A stretch of 56,799 nt of DNA from Thermoplasmata archaeon (lineage in GTDB: Archaea > Thermoplasmatota > Thermoplasmata > Lutacidiplasmatales > UBA184): positions 1 to 56,799 of the forward strand of contig JASHPZ010000017.1 in the NCBI GenBank assembly GCA_030037815.1, given 5' to 3'. Each line of letters starts with the position of its first letter. Within the stretch, counting starts at the first letter, position 1. The position numbers and the translations under genes were made by a program. Under the pieces are notes generated by a model. The model made no database searches. It was not told the DNA's origin and saw only the letters and a program-made list of their open reading frames with translations. Positions 33,321-41,274 of the stretch are shown here, piece by piece.

Positions 33321-33330
33321 GATAAAAGCC
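33321..33330 (-). promoter_or_regulatory. TATA box of TrmB-family gene
   Basis: The minus strand reads GGCTTTTATC 22-31 nt before the GTG start. The preceding C-rich and G-rich run (CCCCTTGGGG) may also help end the S2 transcript. Confidence 0.55.
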
Positions 33331-33337
33331 CCAAGGG

Positions 33338-33355
33338 GGCGGCGCGCGCGCCGCC
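33338..33355. terminator. GC palindrome after S2 gene
   Basis: GGCGGCGCGCGCGCCGCC is a perfect 18-bp palindrome starting 10 nt after the S2 stop on the minus strand, followed by CCCCTTGGGGCTTTT. It may be a 3'-end hairpin, but in DNA this GC-rich such a run could be chance. Confidence 0.35.
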
Positions 33356-33365
33356 GAAAGGGCCC

Positions 33366-34022
33366 TTACAGCGCCGCCTGGAAGTCCTCGATCGAGAGCG
33401 GGTACTCGACCTCGGCGCCGCCGGCCCGCGCCCGCAGCACCTCGCGCGCGAGCAGCCAGTAGACGGTCGCAAGCGCCACCCGGCCCTTGTTGTTCGCCGG
33501 GATGACCAGGTCGACGTTGCGCGTCTCGTTGTTCACGTCGCAGAGCCCGACGACCGGGATCCCGATCGAGACGGCCTCGCTGAGCGCCTGCTGGTCGGTC
33601 GCCGGGTCGGTGACGACCAGGACCTTCGGTTCGAAGTACTCGACGAGGTTGGGGTTCGTGAGGCAGCCCGGGACGAACCGCTCGGCGAACGACACCGCGC
33701 CGATCGTCTTCGCGAAGATGCGGACCGGCTTCTGGCCGTACTGCCGCTGCGAGACAGCAAGGATCTTCTCGGCCGGGATGCGGGCGAGGAACTTCGCCGC
33801 GAGCCGGATGCGGCGGTCGGTCTCCTTGACGTCGAGGACGTGGAGGCCGTCGAACCGCACCTTGTAGACGAAGCGGCGCATCGACGCCGACTTCTGCTGG
33901 GTCCCGATGTGGACCCCCGACGTGAGGTAGGTGTCCTCCGGGATCAGGAGGTCCCCCGGGCGGATGTCCTGGGCGTCGCTCGCGGTCGGCGTCTCCTGGA
34001 CCATCGTCTCGTCGTCGGGCAT
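33366..34022 (-). CDS. rps2: Small-subunit ribosomal protein S2
   Basis: A 218-residue archaeal uS2. Key stretches are [84 protein letters not shown] and [27 protein letters not shown]. The archaeal N-terminus is slightly extended (about 35 residues before the first conserved part). It starts 6 nt after the enolase stop, so the two are cotranscribed, a common archaeal pairing. Confidence 0.96.
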   Translation of the reverse strand: MPDDETMVQETPTASDAQDIRPGDLLIPEDTYLTSGVHIGTQQKSASMRRFVYKVRFDGLHVLDVKETDRRIRLAAKFLARIPAEKILAVSQRQYGQKPVRIFAKTIGAVSFAERFVPGCLTNPNLVEYFEPKVLVVTDPATDQQALSEAVSIGIPVVGLCDVNNETRNVDLVIPANNKGRVALATVYWLLAREVLRARAGGAEVEYPLSIEDFQAAL

Positions 34023-34028
34023 CGGTTC

Positions 34029-35243
34029 CTATCGGGGCGTGGCGCGGCCGAGCCGCAGGAGTTCATTTAGCTTTGCCACCCGTTCCCCCCCGAGGACCCC
34101 GCATTTCAGGGCCCGCGCCCCCGTCCCGACCGCGACGTGGGCAAGCCATCCCTCGGGCACCTCCCCGGAGCGGTGGGACGTGACCGTCGCGAGGCCGCTC
34201 ACCCGGGCCAGGTCGACCGTCGCGAACGTGTCGGTCAGGGTGCCGACCTGGTTGACCTTGATCAGGACCGAGTTCGCCGCGCCGACCCGGATGCCGTGCC
34301 GCAGCCGCTCGACGTGCGTGGTGAAAATGTCGTCCCCGACGACGAGGGCCTTCGACCCGACCTGCCGATTCAGCTCGGCGAACGCCTCGAACGCCTCCTG
34401 GTCGAACGGGTCCTCCACGTACTTCAGGCCGTACTTGTCGACGAGCTTCGCGACGAACCCGACCTGGCCGGCCGAGTCGAGGGTCTGCTCCTTGTACCGG
34501 TAGCGCCCGTCGTGGAAGAACTCGCTCGCCGCCAGGTCGAGCCCCGGGTGGACGGGCAGCTTCAGCTCGTCGCGCGCGGTCGCGCAGGCGGTCGCGAGGA
34601 TCTCGATCGCCTCGACGTTCCCGACGCCGGCGACCCACCCCCCCTCGTCGCCGCGGCCGAGCGCCCGGTCCGGGAACTTTCGCTCCAGCGCCGCGCCGAT
34701 CAATTGGTGGACCCGAACGGCCGCCCGCACCGAGTCCTCGGGTCGGGGGGCCTCGGAGAACGCGATGAACTCCTGGATGTCCGGTCCGCCAATCGCGTGC
34801 CGGCCGCCGTTCATGCAGTTCCCGACGATCGCGGGGAACGCACGGCCGTCGACCCCCGGCCGGGCGAGCACCGACCAGAGCGGACGCCCGGTCTCCTCGG
34901 CGTGCGCGATCGCGCACGCCACCGAAGCGGCGGTGGCGGAGTTGCCCCCGATCCCCGTGAAGTTCGGCGTACCGTCCGCGGCGTGCAGCGCCGCGTCGAC
35001 CGCCGCCTGGTCTCCGGCGTCCAATCCGTTCAGCGCGGGGGCGCCGCGGGCCCGGAACGCGGTCAGCGCGGCCGGAACGCCCCCCTCGGGGAACGCCGCG
35101 ACCTCGGTCGCACCCGTGCTCGCGCCGCTCGGGGCCCCGGCGCGTCCGGACGCGCCGGAGTCGAGTCGGACGGTCACTTCGACCGTGAGCTTCCCGCGAC
35201 TGTCGTACAACGGCTCGATCTCGGTCGAAACGATGCGACTCAT
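34029..35243 (-). CDS. eno: Enolase
   Basis: A 404-residue phosphopyruvate hydratase for glycolysis/gluconeogenesis. It has the N-terminal EIEPLYDSRGKLTVEVTV and GAPSGASTG, Mg ligands in GLDLAASEF, VEDPFDQE and VVGDDIF, the catalytic Lys in LIKVNQVGTLTDT, and the SHRSGE loop. At 404 residues it is slightly short compared with about 420-430. Its ATG overlaps the epimerase stop as ATGA, and it is cotranscribed with rps2. Confidence 0.96.
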   Translation of the reverse strand: MSRIVSTEIEPLYDSRGKLTVEVTVRLDSGASGRAGAPSGASTGATEVAAFPEGGVPAALTAFRARGAPALNGLDAGDQAAVDAALHAADGTPNFTGIGGNSATAASVACAIAHAEETGRPLWSVLARPGVDGRAFPAIVGNCMNGGRHAIGGPDIQEFIAFSEAPRPEDSVRAAVRVHQLIGAALERKFPDRALGRGDEGGWVAGVGNVEAIEILATACATARDELKLPVHPGLDLAASEFFHDGRYRYKEQTLDSAGQVGFVAKLVDKYGLKYVEDPFDQEAFEAFAELNRQVGSKALVVGDDIFTTHVERLRHGIRVGAANSVLIKVNQVGTLTDTFATVDLARVSGLATVTSHRSGEVPEGWLAHVAVGTGARALKCGVLGGERVAKLNELLRLGRATPR

Positions 35244-35635
35244 GGACCCTCCACGAACTCCACCAGCACGCCTCCGAACGCCGAAGGATGCGCGAACCCG
35301 ACCCGTCGGCCGCGGGCGCCGGGTCGGGCGGATCGGTCGACCACGCGACCCCCCCGGGCGACCACGCCCGCGAGCGCCGCGTCGACGTTGGGAACGTGAT
35401 AGGCGAGGTGGTGCACCCCTTCGCCCCGCGCTTCGAGGAACTTCGCGACCGGCGACTCGGCCTCGGTCGGCTCGAGCAGCTCGACGTGGGTCGCTCCGGC
35501 GCTCAGGAACGCCACGCGCACGCGGTTCGACGGGACGACCTCGGGGGGTGCCTCGGGCGGGCCGAGGAGCGGCGCCCAGCGGGCGACCGCCGACGGGAGG
35601 TCGCGGACCGCGATTCCGATGTGGTCGACGTCCAT
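35240..35635 (-). CDS. mce: Methylmalonyl-CoA epimerase
   Basis: A 131-residue glyoxalase-fold enzyme converting (S)- to (R)-methylmalonyl-CoA. It has the N-terminal MDVDHIGIAVRDL with the first metal His, HVELLEP, the EGVHHLAYHVPN strand with the second His, and the final Glu in GGVLVEFVE. It is followed by eno (ATGA overlap) and preceded by the mutase large subunit gene, so it belongs with propionate metabolism. Confidence 0.94.
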   Translation of the reverse strand: MDVDHIGIAVRDLPSAVARWAPLLGPPEAPPEVVPSNRVRVAFLSAGATHVELLEPTEAESPVAKFLEARGEGVHHLAYHVPNVDAALAGVVARGGRVVDRSARPGARGRRVGFAHPSAFGGVLVEFVEGP

Positions 35636-35645
35636 CCGGCCCCTC

Positions 35646-37325
35646 CTAGAACGCCCGCGACGGCGTCTGTTCGCCGAAGAGGGTCCGCCAGACGTCGGCG
35701 ACCTCGCCCAAGGTCGCGCCGGCCGAAACGGCAGCGAGGACGAGCGGCATCACGTTCGACCCCGACCGGGTCCCCGCCTCCAGGGCGGCGAGCCGGTCGC
35801 GGCAGCGGGCCGCGCTCCGCCGCGACCGCCACCGGCGGACGGCGGCGACCTCGGCGCGTTCGTGCACGTCGGTGATCCGTTCGACGCGGACGCCGCGCCC
35901 GTCGGTCGCCGGAAAGAGCGTGAACTCCGCGTTCCCCTCCGTGAAGTCGTTGACGCCGACCACCACCTCTTCCTTCCGCTCGCGGGCGCGCGCGACCCGG
36001 TACGCCTCCTGGGCGATCTCGGACGCCATGAAGCCGCGGTCGACCGCCGCGAGGGCGCCCCCCAGCGCGTCGATCCGCGCGAGGTACTCGGTCGCGCCGC
36101 GCTCGACCTCGTCGGTGAGGTACTCGATCTCGTACGCCCCGCCGAGCGGGTCGACCGTGCTCGCCACGCCCGACTCCTCGGCCAGGATCTGCTGGGTGCG
36201 GAGCGCGAGGCGCGCGGACGACTCGGTCGGGAGGCCAAGCGCCTCGTCCAGCGAGTTCGTGTGCAGCGACTGCGTCCCTCCGAGGACCGCGGAGAGGGCC
36301 TCGAGCGTCGTCCGTACGACGTTGAGCTCGGGCTGCTGGGCCGTCAGGCTCGAGCCGGCCGTCTGGGTGTGGAACCGCAGCTGCATCGCCCGCCCGCTCT
36401 TCGCGCCGAACCGGTCGCGCACGATCTTCGCCCAGAGTCGCCGCGCGGCGCGGTACTTTCCGATCTCTTCGAGAAAGTTGCGGTCGGCGGAGAAGAAGAA
36501 CGAGAGGCGGGGGAGGAACTCGTCCAGGTCGAGCCCGCGGGCGCGGACCGCGTCGACGTACGCGATCGCGTTCGCGAGCGTGAACGCGACCTCCTGGACG
36601 GCGGTCGCGCCCGCCTCGCGCATGTGGTAGCCCGAGACCGAGATGTAGTTCCACTGCGGCATCTCGCGGGTCGCGAACTCGATCAGGTCGACCGCGAGAC
36701 GGAGGGACGCGGCGGCCGGATAGATGTACGTGCCGCGCGCGATGTACTCCTTCAGGATGTCGTTCTGGACGGTGCCGCCGAGCCGCGCGCGGGGCACCCC
36801 GTTCTCCTCGGCGACCGCGACCAGGAACGCCGTCAGGATCGGCGCCGTCGCGTTGATCGTCATCGAGACGGTGGCGCGGTCGAGCCTGATCCCGCGAAAG
36901 AGCGTACGCATCGCGCCGAGCGACGAAACGGGCACGCCGCACCGCCCGACCTCGCCCTGCGCGCGCGGGTGGTCCGGGTCGTAGCCGTTCTGGGTCGGGA
37001 GGTCGAACGCGACGGAGAGCCCCGTCTGGCCCCCATTCATCAGAAAGTGGAACCGCGCGTTCGTGGCCGCCGCGCTCCCGAACCCCGAGTACTGGCGGAA
37101 CGTCCACAGGCGCCCCCGGTACATCGTCGGCTGGATGCCGCGGGTGTACGGCGCGACGCCGGGAAACCCGACCTTCTCGAGGAACGCGTCGTCCGGGTCA
37201 TCCGGGGGTCCGACCAGGAGCGGGACCTTCCCGCCGTCGACCTTCGGCCCGATCGCGGCCCGCGCGTCCGACTCCCACCGCGCGCGGTCGGCGGCCGGGG
37301 GCCGGGCCGCCCGCGACTTCGCCAT
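35646..37325 (-). CDS. mcmA1: Methylmalonyl-CoA mutase, large (catalytic) subunit
   Basis: A 559-residue TIM-barrel subunit, the archaeal split form without the B12 domain. Typical stretches are GVAPYTRGIQPTMYRGRLWTFRQYSGFGSA, LPTQNGYDPDHP, VSMTINATAPIL, QNDILKEYIARGTYIYP, ISVSGYHMREAGATAVQE, RFHTQTAGSSLTAQQPELNVVRTTLEAL and SLHTNSLDEALGLPTE. It works with the small subunit encoded at 10007-10423. A TATA box overlapping the pheT stop lies 22-31 nt upstream, giving a leaderless start. The next gene in the run is mce. Confidence 0.96.
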   Translation of the reverse strand: MAKSRAARPPAADRARWESDARAAIGPKVDGGKVPLLVGPPDDPDDAFLEKVGFPGVAPYTRGIQPTMYRGRLWTFRQYSGFGSAAATNARFHFLMNGGQTGLSVAFDLPTQNGYDPDHPRAQGEVGRCGVPVSSLGAMRTLFRGIRLDRATVSMTINATAPILTAFLVAVAEENGVPRARLGGTVQNDILKEYIARGTYIYPAAASLRLAVDLIEFATREMPQWNYISVSGYHMREAGATAVQEVAFTLANAIAYVDAVRARGLDLDEFLPRLSFFFSADRNFLEEIGKYRAARRLWAKIVRDRFGAKSGRAMQLRFHTQTAGSSLTAQQPELNVVRTTLEALSAVLGGTQSLHTNSLDEALGLPTESSARLALRTQQILAEESGVASTVDPLGGAYEIEYLTDEVERGATEYLARIDALGGALAAVDRGFMASEIAQEAYRVARARERKEEVVVGVNDFTEGNAEFTLFPATDGRGVRVERITDVHERAEVAAVRRWRSRRSAARCRDRLAALEAGTRSGSNVMPLVLAAVSAGATLGEVADVWRTLFGEQTPSRAF

Positions 37326-37346
37326 CGGCCGTAGGACCGGCGCGCG

Positions 37347-37356
37347 CTATTAATCG
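37347..37356 (-). promoter_or_regulatory. TATA box of mcmA1, overlapping the pheT stop
   Basis: The minus strand reads GATTAATAGC and includes the pheT TAA stop codon. It lies 22-31 nt before the mcmA1 ATG. Confidence 0.6.
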
Positions 37357-39041
37357 ACTTCGCGGCCGCCGAGGAGCGGCCAGAGCGCCGTGAGGTCCAG
37401 CTCGGCCCACGCGACCGGCACCGGCACGCCGAGATCGGTGAGCACTTTCGGGTGGACCTCGCCGACCTCCGCGACCACCTCGCCCGCGACCCGGACCCGC
37501 GCGGCCCGTCCCGGGATCGTCGCGGGCAGCTCGACCGGCTCCCGCACCGAACCGACGTCGAGGAGCCGGAGGACGTAGTCCGCGAGCGCGGCCGCGTCGG
37601 CGAATCCGGCCGACTCCGACGCGAGGAGCCCCCCCGCGTGATACCGTGTCTCCGCCCCGGACTCCGCGTCCGTCGACCGCCGTACCACCGGCCCGACCTC
37701 GGCGAACCGCTGGGGGTAGCCGTGCCGCGTGTTCCGGCCGAGCACGACCAAGTGCGAGGCGAAGAGACGGTCCCGAACGAACGCGAACTCCGCGGAGACG
37801 GGGTTGCGGAGCGGGATCGGGCCCTCCCCGACCCGGGCCGCCGCGACGTCCGAGACGAGCAGGCCCGTGTTCGGCTGAGCGTACCCGAGTCCGAGGAACC
37901 AGTCGGCGACGCGGCGGCGGAATCGGATCTCGGGGGAGCGCCGGCCCCGGGTGCCGCTCATCGGAAGCCGCCCGTCGGACGGACGGATGCCGCCCGACAG
38001 GACGACCTCCTCGACCGCGTCGATCGGCGTGACGAGGTCCGGCCGCCACGGCGGAGCCTCGACCGTCCAGCCCCCCGAGTGCGGTCGGAACCCCAGTCGG
38101 GCGCGCGCGAGACGACGCTCGACCTCCGGACCGGGCACGACGTCCCCCCACGCGGCGTGCACGAGGGCCGCCGACAGACGGACCGGATGCGGGGCGACCG
38201 CGCGGCGGCCGTCGGAGCGCGCGTCCCCGGGCCCGACGACAGGCAGCGGACGCACGGACCAGCCGCGCGCGACGAACGGGGCGAGCAGGAGCCCGAGCGA
38301 CTCGCGGACCGGGCGCTCCGCGGTGCCGGTCGACTCGAGGAGGAGGTCGCGGTCGCCGACCCGGGCCTCGCCCGCGCCCCGACTGTTGAGGACCGGCGGC
38401 AGGCTCAGGACGGCGCCGTGCGCGTCAACCAGCGCGAGGCCGGCGTCCCCCACCCGTCCGAGCGCGCCGTACCGCTCGGCCATCGGATGGTCGCGGTAGA
38501 ACACGGCCGCCGTCACCTCGGCGACGCCGTCCAGGGGGACGAACCGGAGCCGGTCGAGCGGCTCGAGCGCATACCGGACCGGGAAGGCGAACCGATCGAC
38601 CGGGTAGATCCCGAGGCTCGCCGCCCGCCGGTCCCGGCCGATGCTCGCGTGGACGATCTCCTGGAAGCGGACGGCCTCGGCGAGCAGCCCCGCATCCAGC
38701 GCCCCGCCGCGCGGCGCCGAGAGCAGCGCACCGGCGAGGTGGGGGCGGAGAGGGACGACGCTCGGGTCGACCTCCAGTCGCGTCGTGGGGGACGGCTCCG
38801 GGCCCGCGGGGGGTGTCACGAGGCCGACGTCCGACTCGACCTCGCCCTGGAGGTAGAGCGCGAGGCCGCCCTCCGACAGGAGGTCCAACCGGTCCGGCGT
38901 GACCGACACCGTCCACGCGTCCGGCGTGCGGTCCTCGACCTCCGCCTTCGACGCGAACAGTAGATCGTCGAGCGCGCGATCCGAGAGCGGGGCCCGGAGG
39001 AGCTCGAGGACCCGCGACGGGACGAGCGTGCTCTGCGGCAT
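37350..39041 (-). CDS. pheT: Phenylalanyl-tRNA synthetase beta subunit
   Basis: A 563-residue archaeal-type beta subunit, shorter than bacterial PheT because it lacks several added domains. It has the B3/B4 (editing) part with ALDAGLLAEAVRFQEIVHASIGRDRRAASLGIYPV, a B5-like region (APPWRPDLVTPIDAVEEVVL), and a catalytic-like core ending GEVHPKVLTDLGVPVPVAWAELDL. Some archaeal consensus residues differ, but the layout is complete. Its ATG directly follows the pheS TAG, so the two are one unit. Confidence 0.93.
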   Translation of the reverse strand: MPQSTLVPSRVLELLRAPLSDRALDDLLFASKAEVEDRTPDAWTVSVTPDRLDLLSEGGLALYLQGEVESDVGLVTPPAGPEPSPTTRLEVDPSVVPLRPHLAGALLSAPRGGALDAGLLAEAVRFQEIVHASIGRDRRAASLGIYPVDRFAFPVRYALEPLDRLRFVPLDGVAEVTAAVFYRDHPMAERYGALGRVGDAGLALVDAHGAVLSLPPVLNSRGAGEARVGDRDLLLESTGTAERPVRESLGLLLAPFVARGWSVRPLPVVGPGDARSDGRRAVAPHPVRLSAALVHAAWGDVVPGPEVERRLARARLGFRPHSGGWTVEAPPWRPDLVTPIDAVEEVVLSGGIRPSDGRLPMSGTRGRRSPEIRFRRRVADWFLGLGYAQPNTGLLVSDVAAARVGEGPIPLRNPVSAEFAFVRDRLFASHLVVLGRNTRHGYPQRFAEVGPVVRRSTDAESGAETRYHAGGLLASESAGFADAAALADYVLRLLDVGSVREPVELPATIPGRAARVRVAGEVVAEVGEVHPKVLTDLGVPVPVAWAELDLTALWPLLGGREVD

Positions 39042-40568
39042 CTAGTCCGTCCCTCCCGTCAATTCGGCGAGGTCTTCGACGAACAGGTCGCGGATGTCGT
39101 TCTTGCCGAGCGCCACCATCGCGAGACGGGTGATGCCGGCCCCCCAGGCGATGACCGGCACCTCCACGCCGAGCGGGCGGAGCACCTCGGGGCGCAACAG
39201 GCCGCCGGGGAACACCTCCATCCAGCCGAGGCGCGGGTGGCGGACGTACCCTTCGATCGACGGCTCGGTGAACGGGAAGTAGCTCGGCCGGATCTTGAGC
39301 TCCGGAATCCCGATCGCGTGCGCGAGCGTCTGGAACAGTCCGACCAGGTCCCGAAGCGAGATACCGGCCTGCCCCGCGATCCCCTCGCACTGCCCGAACT
39401 CGAGGTGGTGGCGCGCGTCCAACTCCTCGCGGCGGAAGTTCCGGTCGACCGAGAACATCCGGAACGGCGGCGTCGGGTGCCGCGCGAGGTACCGCGCCGA
39501 GACCGCGGTCGTCTGCGACCGCAGCACCGGACGGGCCGCGATCGCGGGGTCGTACTGGGCCGTCCAACCGGGTCCCAGGGGCTCGGACTCGCCGGGGAGG
39601 GCCCGGCCTTCGTGCGCCGCCGCGACGCGGGCGAGGAGCTCGGCCGAGGGCAGGCGGCCCGAGATCCCCTCGAGCGAGAGCGCGTCGTGGATCGACCGCG
39701 CGGGGTGGTCCTGCGGCATGAACAACACGTCGTTGTTCCAGAACTCGGTCTCGAGGAGCGGTCCCTCGGACTGCTCGAACCCGAGGCCCACCAGGATCTC
39801 CTCGAACTCCTCGAGCCAGGCGACGTACGGGTTCGGCCGCGCGCCGGTGACGAACGGCACGGGGGCCCGCACGTCGTACGGCCGGAACGCCTGAGTGGAC
39901 CACGCGCCGGACGCGAGGAGGCGGGGCGAGAGCGCCCCCAGGAGAGACTCCGACGTCGCCTCGAGCGGCAGACGCCGCCCTTCTTCGGAGGGCGACCACG
40001 CCTTGCGGGAACGGCGGTCGGTCCGGACGAGCCCCCGTCGTTCGAGCGCCTGGTACACGGCGCCGTCGAGCTCCTCCTCGCCGTTCGCCACCTGCTTGAG
40101 GACGACCTCCTCGGGGAGGAGCCCGTCGGGCGGCGCCGCGCCATCCTTCCACCGGAACGGGAGCCCGTCGGCGAGGAGCCCCCGGCGTCGGAGGATGCCG
40201 ATCGCCGCCGAGCGCTCTTCCTCCGCGATCCCTTCCGCGGCGGCTTCCTCGGGGGTGAGCGCCCCCCGTCGGCGCAACGCGTCCAGGAACCGGCGTTCGG
40301 GAAGGCCGGAGGCGATCGCCGCGTCGCCGCGCGGGGTGAGCCGGCGGGTCGACTCGTGGCTCTCCTCGACGACGACGAGGTGCTTCGACTTGAGGCGCTG
40401 GAGGCTCCCGCGGACCGCGTCCGGTGGGAGGCCGAGTTCGCCCGCCAGCTCCTCCTCGTCGACCGGGAGGTCGGTGAGGGCACGCAACACCGCCAGCACC
40501 GAACGCTCGGGCCCCGAGAGGGTCACCGGGGCCGCACCGTCCGGAGCATCGTCCGATGCGCCGGGCAC
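39042..40568 (-). CDS. pheS: Phenylalanyl-tRNA synthetase alpha subunit
   Basis: A 508-residue class II catalytic subunit. The N-terminal 200 residues are winged-helix-like repeats (TRRLTPRGDAAIASGLPERRFLDALRRRG and EEGRRLPLEATSES), followed by the class II core: motif region NPYVAWLEEFEEILVGLGFEQSEGPLLETEFWNNDVLFMPQDHPAR, SVDRNFRREELDARHHLEFGQCEG, and GAGITRLAMVALGKNDIRDL. The GTG at 40566-40568 fits a TATA box 20-30 nt upstream. A GTG at 40526 would give 494 residues and a start closer to homologues. It is the first gene of a run continuing to pheT and mcmA1. Confidence 0.93.
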   Translation of the reverse strand: MPGASDDAPDGAAPVTLSGPERSVLAVLRALTDLPVDEEELAGELGLPPDAVRGSLQRLKSKHLVVVEESHESTRRLTPRGDAAIASGLPERRFLDALRRRGALTPEEAAAEGIAEEERSAAIGILRRRGLLADGLPFRWKDGAAPPDGLLPEEVVLKQVANGEEELDGAVYQALERRGLVRTDRRSRKAWSPSEEGRRLPLEATSESLLGALSPRLLASGAWSTQAFRPYDVRAPVPFVTGARPNPYVAWLEEFEEILVGLGFEQSEGPLLETEFWNNDVLFMPQDHPARSIHDALSLEGISGRLPSAELLARVAAAHEGRALPGESEPLGPGWTAQYDPAIAARPVLRSQTTAVSARYLARHPTPPFRMFSVDRNFRREELDARHHLEFGQCEGIAGQAGISLRDLVGLFQTLAHAIGIPELKIRPSYFPFTEPSIEGYVRHPRLGWMEVFPGGLLRPEVLRPLGVEVPVIAWGAGITRLAMVALGKNDIRDLFVEDLAELTGGTD

Positions 40569-40587
40569 GCCGGCGGAGAGAGGTCGC

Positions 40588-40598
40588 GGATTATGAAC
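40588..40598 (-). promoter_or_regulatory. TATA box of pheS
   Basis: The minus strand reads GTTCATAATCC, 20-30 nt before the GTG at 40568 and 62-72 nt before the alternative GTG at 40526. Confidence 0.5.
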
Positions 40599-40660
40599 TT
40601 GACCGCGCGGACGCGCGGGAAGGGGTTCGGGCCGGCGGTTGGTTCGACCGACCGGCGCGA

Positions 40661-41059
40661 CTAGCTCGACGCGACGGCCCGGGAGACCGCGCGCGTCGCG
40701 GGCTCGATCAGGAGGAGCACCCCCGCCACGAGGGCGAGGATCCCGCCGACCAGCGTCGCGACGTTCAGCCCGCCCGCGCTCACGACCCAGGAGACGACCG
40801 CGAGGACGACGAGGAGCACCCCGCACGTCCCGGCCCGGTCGCTCCAGCCGCGGCTCGCGAGGTGGGCGAACAGGAGCACGAGGGCCCCGATCACGCCGAG
40901 CGCGACGGCCGTCCCGACGCCTGCGATCGCCCCGAAGACGTGGCCGGTCACGGCGTCGGCCAGGCCGAACGCCAGGGAGACCACGCCGCCGACGATCAGG
41001 AGCAGCCCCCCCGCGAGCCCGAGCCCGTGGGCGAGCGTCCGCTCGTTTGGATTCACCAT
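40661..41059 (-). CDS. Four-helix membrane protein, function unknown
   Basis: A 132-residue protein with four hydrophobic helices (LGLAGGLLLIVGGVVSLAFGL, VFGAIAGVGTAVALGVIGALVLLFAHL, TCGVLLVVLAVVSWVVSA, and VATLVGGILALVAGVLLLIEP) and a short polar N-terminus MVNPNERTLAHG. It is one of few genes here with a textbook ribosome binding site: AGGAGGTGA, 7 nt before the ATG. A strong hairpin precedes this site. No family recognised. Confidence 0.8.
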   Translation of the reverse strand: MVNPNERTLAHGLGLAGGLLLIVGGVVSLAFGLADAVTGHVFGAIAGVGTAVALGVIGALVLLFAHLASRGWSDRAGTCGVLLVVLAVVSWVVSAGGLNVATLVGGILALVAGVLLLIEPATRAVSRAVASS

Positions 41060-41067
41060 TGGTTTCT

Positions 41068-41076
41068 CACCTCCTG
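41068..41076 (-). promoter_or_regulatory. Strong Shine-Dalgarno site
   Basis: AGGAGGTGA on the minus strand ends a few nt before the ATG at 41057-41059. It is much stronger than elsewhere in the window, which mainly shows leaderless starts. Confidence 0.6.
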
Positions 41077-41087
41077 TGTGTTCGCTC

Positions 41088-41125
41088 CGCCCCGAGAAGC
41101 CCCCCTGCGAGGGGGGACCGGGGCG
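41088..41125 (-). promoter_or_regulatory. Bipartite hairpin in the leader of the membrane-protein gene
   Basis: CGCCCCG pairs with CGGGGCG, and inside that CCCCCC pairs with GGGGGG around a 5-nt loop, with a small asymmetric interior gap. It lies just before the Shine-Dalgarno site and after the sedolisin gene, so it could be a terminator for one or a leader element of the other. Confidence 0.4.
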
Positions 41126-41274
41126 GGCCTTACCGAGCGAAGGTCGGGCCCATCCTACTTGAAGGAACGTCCCGCGCTTCGCGGAATTCGTCTTCGGATT
41201 CGGCGATTGCCGCATCGCGCCGGGTTTCGTTCCACGATTGTCGTTCGGGCCAAGGGCCGCGGGCCGCGGGAGAC

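Noticed and set aside
33338-33355. Considered as an operator for the TrmB-family gene
   Set aside because: The palindrome is a simple GC/CG run and directly follows the S2 stop. A 3'-end hairpin or chance is more likely, so it is listed only with low confidence.
35646-37325. Considered whether the mutase genes were recently acquired from bacteria
   Set aside because: Base composition and leaderless TATA promoter match neighbours, and the split-subunit form is common in archaea. Nothing here shows recent transfer.
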